Assembly: GCA_002071445.1 (NCBI GenBank)
Contig: MWFE01000060.1
Location: forward strand, 62,001 to 126,000
Source: Bacteroidetes bacterium ADurb.Bin008
Lineage (GTDB): Bacteria; Bacteroidota; Bacteroidia; Bacteroidales; Tenuifilaceae
Direction of reading: 5' to 3'
DNA length: 64,000 nucleotides
The translations under genes were made by a program, and so were the position numbers. The notes under the pieces were generated by a model. It searched no databases and was not told the DNA's origin. It was given only the letters and a program-made list of their open reading frames with translations. Shown here one piece after another: positions 25,934 to 33,475 of the stretch. Position 1 is the stretch's first letter, and every line of letters begins with the position of its first letter.

Positions 25934-26274
25934 ACGTTTCCATGTCCTAACGGGCGTTGGAAAGTCCTCACCTTCCATCGTGGCGCAGCCTTATGGAAGC
26001 GTGAAAGAACTACCCTGCGGTTTCGACACTCAACCACCACCGACGAAAATGGGGCTAAAGCCCAAGGGTACCCGTTACTATTACCGTTGGCTAAAGCCAA
26101 CGGTAATAATCGTGGATTGGGTTAAAACCCGAAAGCCTTTTTATAGCCGTCGGCTTCAGGAATAGAATACGACAATACGATTAGGCTTTAGCCTCATAAA
26201 AGTTGAAGAAAAAACCCTGTCAGGTTTTGGAAACCTGACAGGGTTGGTTGTTAAAGGAGGGGGGGATTTATTGC
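25934..26274. repeat. 341-bp palindrome-rich repeat, copy B
   Basis: Matches 22084-22424 at a constant offset of 3850 bp. Its right end runs directly into the duplicated OPT 3' fragment through the shared 11-mer GGATTTATTGC. Confidence 0.85.
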
Positions 26275-26448
26275 AGGTGGTGCGTTGATGGGAGTAGTTA
26301 GCGCAATTCTCAAATTCGGTGGGATTAACTTTGTTAACCCGGAATGGTTTGCTTCCAACGCAGCTCAAATACTTGGGTTGGGTATGTTTCTGGTTATTTG
26401 TGCCTACCTTGCCCTAGAGAGCCTAAGGGGAAAACCTGATGCTGAATA
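26264..26448 (+). pseudogene. 3' fragment of OPT transporter gene
   Basis: Repeats the last 186 bases of the OPT gene (21393-21578), beginning mid-gene at GGATTTATTGC and ending at the same stop. It has no start and is not functional. Confidence 0.9.
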
Positions 26449-26474
26449 GGAAATAGGATAGATAGTAACAGAGC

Positions 26475-26507
26475 AAAGGGTTTTGGATAGCTTATCCAAA
26501 ACCCTTT
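26475..26507. terminator. Terminator at thioesterase copy 2
   Basis: A perfect 15-bp stem, AAAGGGTTTTGGATA with TATCCAAAACCCTTT, overlapping the thioesterase stop codon. The copy at 21604 has one mismatch. Confidence 0.7.
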
Positions 26508-26884
26508 ACTTTTTTCATAAACTTCTCGTTATCAATAATAAACCTAACGTGGGTGCCATGACCTATTTCACCCTGTTCGTCCCACGCTTTTAACGAGAAC
26601 GTAAGCTTTCTCTCGTCAATGGCGGCTAATATGGCTTCGCTCTTAACCCTTGCGCCAATAGGCGTAGCCTTGATATGCTTCACGCTGATTTCGATGCCAA
26701 CCGTTCCGTGTCCTGCGGGGAGACGATGCTGAACGGCCATCATGGCCGCATTTTCCATTAGGGCAATCATTGATGGCGTGGCATACACTTCCAATAATCC
26801 GGAACCGTAACTCGAGGCTGTATGCCCCTTTTCCACTGTTAGTTCAGAAATGTGGGAAATCCCAACTTGTAAAGATGTGCTCAT
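26492..26884 (-). CDS. Hotdog-fold thioesterase, copy 2
   Basis: 130 aa with the same hotdog motifs as copy 1 (ATPSMIALMENAAM, GHGTVGIEISVKHIKATPIG). The N-terminal part differs (VGISHISELTVEKGHTASSY versus IGIQHISELIVEKKHTASEY), while the last two thirds are almost the same. Both copies are intact and carry the same promoter box, so both may be expressed. This copy faces the galK region and is probably in its ancestral position; copy 1 would then be the newcomer, or each is a recombinant. Confidence 0.85.
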   Translation of the reverse strand: MSTSLQVGISHISELTVEKGHTASSYGSGLLEVYATPSMIALMENAAMMAVQHRLPAGHGTVGIEISVKHIKATPIGARVKSEAILAAIDERKLTFSLKAWDEQGEIGHGTHVRFIIDNEKFMKKVKGFG

Positions 26885-26897
26885 AACCTTTTTTTCA

Positions 26898-26905
26898 CAA
26901 AGATA
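26898..26905 (-). promoter_or_regulatory. -7 box for thioesterase copy 2
   Basis: TATCTTTG on the minus strand, 13 bases before ATG 26884. Confidence 0.5.
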
Positions 26906-26907
26906 TA

Positions 26908-27060
26908 AGGAATAATAAGCTTATGAATAAAGATATTTACAAGGGGTTTTCTATTTTTGTATAGATGGACGGACATTAAAAGCGAAGTATATAATGCCAC
27001 AAACACCGATATGTCCATGGTAAATCGTATTAAACAAGCATTCAAAAAGCACTTCTACCC
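26908..27060 (+). pseudogene. Duplicated galK 5' region (promoter and first codons)
   Basis: 153 bp, about 95% identical to 27531-27683. It includes the TATTTTTG promoter box (26952-26959) and a galK-like start at 27011 reading MSMVNRIKQAFKKHFY, after which homology stops. The frame continues into unrelated filler and ends by 27232. It is not functional as GalK but may still be transcribed. Confidence 0.85.
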
Positions 27061-27530
27061 TCCTAACTTGTTACCTTTAGTGCGTTGCGTTAGATATATC
27101 TTTTCAATTATTTTCAAGTATTCGGAGGGAATTTTGGTTCTTATCTTAACCCCTTTAAATGTTTCTCGAAACTTCGTGGCTCATTTTCCATTGGGGTCTT
27201 GCCACATAAATGGTGATTCACTGATTCGCTGATTGTACCGCAAAGAGTCGCCAAGAAGCAAAGCTCCGAAGGCTCGGAGCGCAAAGAAAAAAACTCTGCG
27301 CAACTTAGCGATACCTCTGCGCAACTCTGCGGCACTAAAACCCATACCGTTTGTTCATTGTTCATTGAATATACCGCATTGAAGCTGAGACACTGAATTA
27401 CACATTGTTAATTGTTCATTGCCTTTTCTTGAAGAAACGTCTTAGTGCAGTAAATTTCCCCTTTTTTTCAATACTTGCATTGATTATTAGCCATTTATAA
27501 CCTCACTAATTTGAAAGTGGACAAGTCAGG
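27061..27530. other. 470-bp filler between the galK duplicates
   Basis: No gene is supported. It contains word-like repeats (GTTTGTTCATTGTTCATTG, GTTAATTGTTCATTGCC, CTCTGCGCAAC written twice) of the same style as other accessory spacers in this window. Confidence 0.5.
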
Positions 27531-27683
27531 AGGAATAATAAGCTTATGGATAAAGATATTTCCAAGGGGTTTTCTATTTTTGTATAGATGGACGGACATT
27601 AAAAGCGAAGTATATAATGCCACAAACACCGATATGTCCATGGTAAACCAAATTAAACAAGCATTTGAAAAGCACTTCTCCCC
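27531..27683. repeat. Direct repeat, right copy (intact galK 5' end)
   Basis: Partner of 26908-27060 at an offset of 623 bp, with about eight mismatches. Confidence 0.85.
27575..27582 (+). promoter_or_regulatory. -7 box for galK
   Basis: TATTTTTG fits TAnnTTTG, 51 bases before ATG 27634. It is conserved in the upstream duplicate. Confidence 0.5.
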
Positions 27684-28785
27684 TGCCCCAATCATGGTAA
27701 AATCGCCCGGAAGGGTGAATCTGATCGGTGAGCATACCGATTACAACAACGGATTTGTGCTGCCATCAGCCATTGACAAGTATGTGTACTTTGCGGTAAA
27801 GCCCAACGGATTGGATGAGTACAGGTTCCTTGCCTACGATTTGAATAGCCGCTTCAGCACCTCATCCCGGCGTATTGAGCCCTGCGATAAACCGTGGGCA
27901 AACTACCTATTGGGCGTTATCGCCCAGATGGCAGGACACGGGAAGAACATTCCCGGGTTCGATTGCGTTTTTGGCGGCAATATTCCCATGGGCGCAGGGC
28001 TATCCTCGTCGGCAGCCATTGAATGTGGACTGGCATACGCACTGAATCATCTATATAATTTTGGATACAGCCAATTGGAACTGGCACTTCTTTCCCAAAA
28101 GGCCGAACATGAGTATGCCGGTGTGCAATGCGGTATCATGGATCAATTCGCTGTGCTGTTCAGCCGCAGTGATCATGTCATTAAGTTGGATTGTCAATCG
28201 CTCGACCATGAACATTACAAGCTGGATATGAGCCATTTATCAATAGTACTGGTCAATACGGGTGTTAAACATTCCCTTGCATCATCGGAATACAACAGGC
28301 GGAGAATGGAGTGCCAAAAGGGAGTGGACATTTTGAAAAGAGAAAGCGATGGAATCCGTTCGCTTCGCGATGTGAGCATGGACTTAATAGTGAAGAACCG
28401 CCATAAATTTGATGAGACTATTCTGAAACGGTGTACATACGTTTTGGAAGAGAATGAGCGAGTGATAGCGGCATGCGATTGCCTTGCCAATGGCGATTTC
28501 AATGCCTTTGGGCAGCTTATGTACCAATCGCACTACGGGCTTAGGGACAAGTACCAAGTGAGCTGCGCCGAACTGGACAGGCTGGTGGAGTTAACCGAGC
28601 CTATGGATGGCGTGCTAGGCGCAAGGATGATGGGCGGGGGATTTGGTGGCTGCACCATTAATCTGGTCGAAAACAACCACCTGGATAACTTCAAACAATT
28701 GATTACCAATGAGTACAAAACGCCCGACTCTTCAAATCCCGAAATATACACCTGCACTCTTGGGGGTGGAACACGATTGGCATAA
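27634..28785 (+). CDS. galK: Galactokinase
   Basis: 383 aa, the usual GalK length. The galactokinase signature GRVNLIGEHTDYNNGFVLP is near residue 25, the GHMP ATP loop is PMGAGLSSSAAIECGLAYAL, and the C-terminal motif is GARMMGGGFGGCTINLV. It phosphorylates galactose to galactose-1-phosphate (Leloir pathway). A TTG far upstream would extend the frame through the promoter, so ATG 27634 is used. It is followed after 87 bases by a sodium/sugar symporter, presumably the matching uptake system. galT and galE are not in the window. Confidence 0.95.
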   Translation: MSMVNQIKQAFEKHFSPAPIMVKSPGRVNLIGEHTDYNNGFVLPSAIDKYVYFAVKPNGLDEYRFLAYDLNSRFSTSSRRIEPCDKPWANYLLGVIAQMAGHGKNIPGFDCVFGGNIPMGAGLSSSAAIECGLAYALNHLYNFGYSQLELALLSQKAEHEYAGVQCGIMDQFAVLFSRSDHVIKLDCQSLDHEHYKLDMSHLSIVLVNTGVKHSLASSEYNRRRMECQKGVDILKRESDGIRSLRDVSMDLIVKNRHKFDETILKRCTYVLEENERVIAACDCLANGDFNAFGQLMYQSHYGLRDKYQVSCAELDRLVELTEPMDGVLGARMMGGGFGGCTINLVENNHLDNFKQLITNEYKTPDSSNPEIYTCTLGGGTRLA

Positions 28786-28806
28786 TGTAAAAATTGTTTT
28801 ATATCT

Positions 28807-28814
28807 TATCTTTG
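28807..28814 (+). promoter_or_regulatory. -7 box for symporter gene
   Basis: TATCTTTG fits TAnnTTTG, 58 bases before the ATG. The symporter may thus have a promoter of its own in addition to read-through from galK. Confidence 0.4.
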
Positions 28815-28872
28815 TGTTAACTACAAATAACGGAAGAATAAAAACTTACAATATTTTCAACCTCACCAAAAA

Positions 28873-30570
28873 ATGAATTGTATGGACAGGAATTTTGCCA
28901 GAATTGACTATGTGATTTTAGCCCTCTACGCCATAATTATCGTATCCATTGGGCTTTGGGTATCGCGCCGAAAAAAGGGAGAGGAACGAACAGCAGAGGA
29001 CTACTTTTTGGCAGGTAAATCATTGCCCTGGTGGGCAATTGGAGCATCGCTAATTGCCGCCAATATTTCGGCCGAGCAGTTTATTGGCATGTCGGGGTCG
29101 GGGTTTGCCATTGGTTTGGCCATAGCCTCGTACGAGTGGATGGCTGCCATCACCCTGATAATTGTGGGCAAATTCTTTCTCCCCATATTCATTGAGAAGC
29201 GCATATATACCATACCCGAATTCGTTGAACACCGTTTTAGCAAGAGCCTGAAAACCATCCTGGCCGTATTCTGGATATCGCTTTTCATATTCGTCAATCT
29301 CACCTCGGTGCTGTTCCTGGGTGCCAAAGCCATTGATACCATTGTGGGTGTGGGCGATGGCAGCCTGATGCTCGTGGCCATTCTGGGTCTGGCCCTTTTC
29401 GCTGCGGCCTACTCCCTATGGGGTGGACTTTCGGCTGTGGCATGGACCGATGTGGTGCAGGTTGCCCTGCTGATTTTGGGTGGGTTGGTAACTACGGCCA
29501 TTGCCCTTACCAAGCTCACCCCCGATGGTGGCATCATTAAAGGTTTTCAGCATCTATATACCGTGGTGCCCGAGAAGTTTTCCATGATACTGTCCAAGGG
29601 CGAAATCATCACCCCCGACGGGCGTGATGCCTGGTGGGATTTGCCGGGGCTTTCGGTGCTTATCGGCGGGATGTGGGTTGCCAACCTTTACTACTGGGGT
29701 TTCAACCAGTATATCATACAACGCACGCTGGCGGCCAAAAGCCTTAGAGAGGGTCAGAAGGGTATTGTGTTTGCTGCATTCCTTAAGCTGATTATCCCCC
29801 TTATTGTTGTTGTTCCCGGCATTGTTGCGTATGTTCTCAACTATCAGGAAGGTGCAGTATTGGATCCCACATTCATTGGGGCAGACGGGCAAATTCTCAA
29901 CGACAGTGCAGCGCCATGGCTTATCAGTAAGTTCATACCGGTTGGGCTAAAGGGGCTTGTGCTGGCCGCGCTGATAGCCGCCATCGTATCGTCGCTGGCA
30001 TCCATGCTCAACTCCACCTCCACCATCTTCACCATGGATATCTACCGACCCTATTTCAACAGAAATGCCTCCAACGCCAAAACTGTGTCTGTGGGCCGTA
30101 TTACCGCTGCTTTTGCACTAATCATTGCAGTGCTCATTGCCCCTCAGCTGAGCAATATCGGGCAGGTTTTTCAGTATATTCAGGAGTACACAGGCGTTGT
30201 GAGTCCGGGTATTCTGGCCGTATTCATGATGGGGCTGTTCTACCGCAAAGCCACCAACAAGGGCGCCATTATTGGTGTGGTTCTTTCCATTCCCATTGCC
30301 TTATACTTCAAAGTGGGCCCCAATGGCTGGGCAAATGGCACAGCCATTGAATCGCTGTTCGTGGTGCTGCCATTCATGAAGCAGATGATGATAACCTGCC
30401 TGGCCACCATTGGCCTGATCATCCTGTTCAGCTATATTGACAACAAAGGGGCCAACGATGGCAAGGGTATTGCCCTGTCGCGTCAGCTGTTCGAAACAAG
30501 CAAGGGGTTCAATATCGGGGCATTGGTGCTGACTATTGTGCTGATATTCCTTTACGTGGTGTTTTGGTAA
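28873..30570 (+). CDS. Sodium/sugar symporter (SSS family, SGLT-like)
   Basis: 565 aa with about 14 membrane helices. SSS/SGLT motifs: EDYFLAGKSLPWWAIGASLI, the ANISAEQFIGMSGSGFAIGL sodium and substrate region, and WGFNQYIIQRTLAAKSLREG, with LAALIAAIVSSLASMLNSTS near the second sodium site. It resembles the Vibrio galactose symporter vSGLT and follows galK, so galactose or glucose is the best substrate guess. ATG 28873 is used; 28882 is an alternative. Confidence 0.9.
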   Translation: MNCMDRNFARIDYVILALYAIIIVSIGLWVSRRKKGEERTAEDYFLAGKSLPWWAIGASLIAANISAEQFIGMSGSGFAIGLAIASYEWMAAITLIIVGKFFLPIFIEKRIYTIPEFVEHRFSKSLKTILAVFWISLFIFVNLTSVLFLGAKAIDTIVGVGDGSLMLVAILGLALFAAAYSLWGGLSAVAWTDVVQVALLILGGLVTTAIALTKLTPDGGIIKGFQHLYTVVPEKFSMILSKGEIITPDGRDAWWDLPGLSVLIGGMWVANLYYWGFNQYIIQRTLAAKSLREGQKGIVFAAFLKLIIPLIVVVPGIVAYVLNYQEGAVLDPTFIGADGQILNDSAAPWLISKFIPVGLKGLVLAALIAAIVSSLASMLNSTSTIFTMDIYRPYFNRNASNAKTVSVGRITAAFALIIAVLIAPQLSNIGQVFQYIQEYTGVVSPGILAVFMMGLFYRKATNKGAIIGVVLSIPIALYFKVGPNGWANGTAIESLFVVLPFMKQMMITCLATIGLIILFSYIDNKGANDGKGIALSRQLFETSKGFNIGALVLTIVLIFLYVVFW

Positions 30571-30588
30571 GCAGTATTGCATAGTCAA

Positions 30589-30772
30589 GGTAAAACGATG
30601 CCTCTCCCCGCTCCCTCCAAACCGTCACGGGGCGGTTAGTTGCATAGTAAACTGCCACCTTGTGGGTGAGAATGCATAAAACCCCAAAAAAGGCGGGTTC
30701 GTTATTTTACTATACCGTAGGTGTAGCCTGCTAATGACAGACCGACTCAGGTACAAACTGAGACGAACGGGG
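30589..30772 (+). repeat. 190-nt structured repeat, copy 1
   Basis: Begins GGTAAAACGATGC and ends GACGAACGGGG. It contains the shared hairpin arms GTAGGT/GCCTGC and CTCAG/CTGAG. It starts 19 bases after the symporter stop and marks the left end of the accessory island. Confidence 0.8.
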
Positions 30773-30883
30773 AAGCAAAGAACTGTTTCTTTATCCCTCG
30801 TTAATGCTGAAACTAAAGTACGGAAAACTTTGTTTTCTGACTCACTACCCAAATGGAATTTAGCGCCTGTTGTAAAACGGGGT

Positions 30884-31192
30884 TTACTCTTTCGTTTCTT
30901 TCTTTAGAGATTTCGGATTCTTGCGGTTGTCAAAAATTGTGACGACATCTATCGTTGCCTCTGAATACCTATAGAAAACAGTTGTCTGTTTGGTTACAAC
31001 ACATTTTCTTAAACCTCTAATCTTTTCTGATTCAGGGAAACTATCCGGAAGTTTTTGGATTTGTTTTAGCGATTTATCCAGTTTCTGAACGAACTCGTAC
31101 TTCACTTTGGTTGACCATTCTTCCTCAAGGTAAACAAGAAGACTGTCGAGTTTTTGCATTGCTCTCTTTGAGAGCCTAATTTCTCTTTTCAT
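30884..31192 (-). CDS. RelE/ParE-type toxin
   Basis: 102 aa. The order is typical of the RelE/ParE superfamily: REIRLSKRAMQKLDSLLVYL helix, KLDKSLKQIQKLPDSFPESE, strand RGLRKCVVTKQTTVFYRYSE, and the end IDVVTIFDNRKNPKSL. It is preceded by its antitoxin gene and overlaps that gene's stop by one base, a usual toxin-antitoxin layout. Target (mRNA or gyrase) cannot be told from sequence. It lies between structured repeats 1 and 2. Confidence 0.85.
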   Translation of the reverse strand: MKREIRLSKRAMQKLDSLLVYLEEEWSTKVKYEFVQKLDKSLKQIQKLPDSFPESEKIRGLRKCVVTKQTTVFYRYSEATIDVVTIFDNRKNPKSLKKETKE

Positions 31193-31413
31193 TAACGATG
31201 TTTCTTAATGAATTCCTCGTAGTCTATTGTTTCTCCATTTTCAATTTCTTCAATGCCTTTAAGAATTTCTTCTTTCTGGGATTGAGTTAAACTATCCCAA
31301 AAATCAACTTTCTTGGAACTTGTGAATATCCGCTTAATGGAAGCAAGAATGCTAGGATTGTCTGTATCTAGTATCATTCTAACGAGTTCCAATTTTTCTG
31401 CTTGAATATTCAT
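31192..31413 (-). CDS. Antitoxin of RelE/ParE module 1
   Basis: 73 aa. MNIQAEKLELVRMILDTDNP followed by FWDSLTQSQKEEILKGIEEI and GETIDYEEFIKKHR fits the addiction-module antitoxin family usually paired with RelE/ParE toxins in Bacteroidota. ATG 31413 is chosen; the longer frame starts at a TTG inside the promoter box. It shares its MNIQAxK start with the antitoxin at 33242, so the two modules are related. Confidence 0.8.
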   Translation of the reverse strand: MNIQAEKLELVRMILDTDNPSILASIKRIFTSSKKVDFWDSLTQSQKEEILKGIEEIENGETIDYEEFIKKHR

Positions 31414-31428
31414 AGTCAATCTTTTCTG

Positions 31429-31436
31429 CAAAGTTA
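31429..31436 (-). promoter_or_regulatory. -7 box for TA module 1
   Basis: TAACTTTG on the minus strand, 15 bases before the antitoxin ATG. Confidence 0.5.
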
Positions 31437-31468
31437 AAAAAAAATGATATTTTCGGTTAAAAAAACGA

Positions 31469-31659
31469 GGTAAAACAATGCTACTCCCCCGCTCCCTCCA
31501 AACCGCTCACGGGGCGATTAGGTGCTTAGTAAACTGCCACCTTGTGGGTGAGAATGCACAAAACCCGCCGAAAAAACTAGCGGGTTTGTTATTTAACTAT
31601 ACCGCAGGCATAGCCTGCTAATGATAGACCGACTCAGGTGCAACCTGAGCCGAACGGGG
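31469..31659 (+). repeat. 190-nt structured repeat, copy 2 (best folded)
   Basis: Complete copy with three clean hairpins: AAACCCGC 31561-31568 with GCGGGTTT 31580-31587; GCAGGC 31604-31609 with GCCTGC 31613-31618; CTCAGGT 31633-31639 with ACCTGAG 31643-31649. CCACC/GGGTG near 31537-31550 forms a further small arm. The element opens with a CCCC run and closes with CGGGG. Confidence 0.85.
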
Positions 31660-31735
31660 TTAGTTGCTTAGTAAACTGCCACCTTGTGGGTGAGAATGCA
31701 TAAAACCCATACAAACAGGCGGATTTTGCGGTTCC
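31656..31735 (+). repeat. 190-nt repeat, partial tandem copy
   Basis: The middle part of the element (GTTAGTTGCTTAGTAAACTG onward) restarts immediately after copy 2 and decays after the AAACCC arm. Confidence 0.7.
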
Positions 31736-31802
31736 AATGCCGTAATGCTCAACTTAGTTTCAATCTGGCAACCTTCCATTCAATGAGGTATCTGAGGTGA
31801 AG

Positions 31803-31975
31803 TTAAGATCCATCAGGACTATCTAAACCATAAAATCCGATATTATCATTGAATAAGATGTATTGTAATTTATTATTTTTAAATTTTAGAAGAGAACTAG
31901 TAAAAGATTTTTCTGTTGTAGTAAAACCATATTTTTTTAACTTTTCTTTATACCAAACTCTTGTAGGAGTCAAAC
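31803..31975 (-). pseudogene. Shifted-frame continuation of Rhs tip 1
   Basis: Reads GLTPTRVWYKEKLKKYGFTT and on to GFYGLDSPDGS before a TAA at 31805-31803. It lacks its own start and abuts the stop of the upstream frame. It could instead be the leftover end of a different gene. Confidence 0.45.
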
Positions 31976-32719
31976 CATACTGTCCCCCACTTTAGATATT
32001 GACTTTATTTCTTTTGCATGAACCTTATCTAATAATTGCTGAGGATTTGCTTTTAAAATGCTCCTTCCTTTTATGAAGTTATTATGCCCAAGTATGTGTT
32101 TCCCTTGTTTCCCTAAACTAATTTTCTTTGGAATTAGTTTATATATCCCCTTCCCAAATTTTATAGCCTTAAGAAAACCAAATACTGGTATAAATAATTC
32201 TTCTAATGTATAATCCTGTTCAATTGGACCATCGTTAAGGAATCCCGGCATAAATGGCGCTTTGCTTGGATAATAAAGAGCTTGCTTTCCTACCATGCTG
32301 GCATAATCAACTTCTGGATATTCATATCCTACATGTTCTGCATCTTCCTTTTTGCTCCCATTTTTTCGCCAAGCATCAGGGTCGCGCACTAAATAAACCC
32401 TTGGGTCTCCATCGTCTCTATGTTCAATTAATGTCCCGTCAGGTGTAACAAATGATGAAGTAATTGCACCTATTGACCTTCCATCTGGATCAATGAATTT
32501 TATTGGATTATTGGCGCAGTAAGCATGAGGTGAAAGGTTGTAATATTCTTCTGCCATTGGGTCAACAACGTGCCACCTCCCCAGCATCGGGTCATAGAAC
32601 CTCGCCCCGTAATCGTACCACCCCAGCTCCATGCCGTTGAGGGGGTAGTCCTGCAGCTCCTTGCCGTTGTACATGATGCGGTTGGGCTCGGCGGTGGAAA
32701 AGGTGGCGCCCAGCGCCAT
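31970..32719 (-). CDS. Orphan Rhs tip 1 with Ntox50-like toxin end (probably frameshifted)
   Basis: 249 aa from ATG 32719; the frame is open back to about 32827 without an ATG. Residues 1-80 are the Rhs repeat-associated core end (MALGATFSTAEPNRIMYNGK, GWYDYGARFYDPMLGRWHVV, DPMAEEYYNLSPHAYCANNP, IKFIDPDG). The C-terminus GKQGKHILGHNNFIKGRSIL resembles polymorphic toxin type 50. The frame stops at KVGDSMV, yet a shifted frame continues with 57 coding-like codons to 31803, so a one-base deletion is likely. The filamentous Rhs body is absent. No immunity gene follows. Confidence 0.7.
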   Translation of the reverse strand: MALGATFSTAEPNRIMYNGKELQDYPLNGMELGWYDYGARFYDPMLGRWHVVDPMAEEYYNLSPHAYCANNPIKFIDPDGRSIGAITSSFVTPDGTLIEHRDDGDPRVYLVRDPDAWRKNGSKKEDAEHVGYEYPEVDYASMVGKQALYYPSKAPFMPGFLNDGPIEQDYTLEELFIPVFGFLKAIKFGKGIYKLIPKKISLGKQGKHILGHNNFIKGRSILKANPQQLLDKVHAKEIKSISKVGDSMV

Positions 32720-32812
32720 GCCGAAGGGGTAGTAGCCTTGTTGCTGCCATACTGGCTCCTTCTTCAGGTCTCCAAAGAACGGTAGGGCTAAGGTAAGGAT
32801 ATTTTTGGTTAG
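32219..32812. repeat. Shared Rhs-tip DNA, copy 1
   Basis: Nearly identical to 36164-36757 at an offset of 3945 bp. The match stops sharply on the toxin side and within a few dozen bases on the other. Confidence 0.9.
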
Positions 32813-32927
32813 AAGTAGCCTTTTTAAACCCGCGAATTTGCGAATTTGCGTCCCGACTCGGGAGTCGGGATTGCAAATTTACGAATGCGCCAACTTGCCA
32901 AAGGCAAGAGAACTAAACATTTGCATG

Positions 32928-33015
32928 GGGGCTTTGCCCCAAACTCCACTTACTTTTTGGCATTGCCCCAAAAAGTAGGCAAAAAGGTCTAGGGAAAAAT
33001 ATGCTTCTGCCCGCT
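32928..33015. repeat. Palindromic element next to Rhs tip 1
   Basis: GGGGCTTTGCCCC, then CTTACTTTTTGG (32949-32960) facing CCAAAAAGTAGG (32968-32979), then the first 20 or so bases of the 190-nt repeat, truncated. The same string occurs at 36772-36860. It may be the remains of a mobile element end. Confidence 0.75.
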
Positions 33016-33241
33016 CTGACCAAATTATTATTTGAATAGACAACATTTGTTTTGTATTTTTGCAAGTACATAGATTTTACAGTACTAAAAAATACATTTT
33101 TGTCGTTCGGAGATAGGCTTTCAAAAATTAGGAAAAAGAAAAAATGTAACCAGTTGAACTCGCAAAAAATGGTGTCCATACCCCTTTTTTAAAATGCAAT
33201 ATTCAAAGTAATTTGGCTGTTAACTTGTTTAAAAAAATGTT
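33016..33241. other. AT-rich spacer before TA module 2
   Basis: 226 bases of AT-rich DNA with no supported gene. No clear TAnnTTTG box was found near the antitoxin start. Confidence 0.4.
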
Positions 33242-33475
33242 ATGAACATACAAGCCCAAAAAGCAATTATCATAGAGCAATTCAAACAGGTAAATGATGT
33301 TAACCTGATTAATGCCATTAAAAACATACTTGATTATGCTTTAAAAAAAGAGCAAGAACGTTTTGATATTCCCGAAGCTCACCAAAAACTGGTAATGGAA
33401 CGCTTTGACAAAGTGCGTAAAAATCCGACAAGGCTTTTGGATTGGAACGATGCTAAAAAAACGCTCAAAGCCTGA
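33242..33475 (+). CDS. Antitoxin of RelE/ParE module 2
   Basis: 77 aa. MNIQAQKAIIIEQFKQVNDV followed by a helical middle (LINAIKNILDYALKKEQE) and RKNPTRLLDWNDAKKTLKA. It has the start and length of the antitoxin at 31192, but a different C-terminus, as expected for toxin-specific binding. Its TGA overlaps the toxin ATG as TGATG, indicating translational coupling. Confidence 0.8.
   Translation: MNIQAQKAIIIEQFKQVNDVNLINAIKNILDYALKKEQERFDIPEAHQKLVMERFDKVRKNPTRLLDWNDAKKTLKA

Larger units (their letters stand above)
26264..26884. repeat. Duplicated block, right copy: OPT fragment plus thioesterase copy 2
   Basis: Right copy of the block at 21393-22013. Its right flank (thioesterase start facing the galK 5' region) looks like the original gene order. 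Confidence 0.9.
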
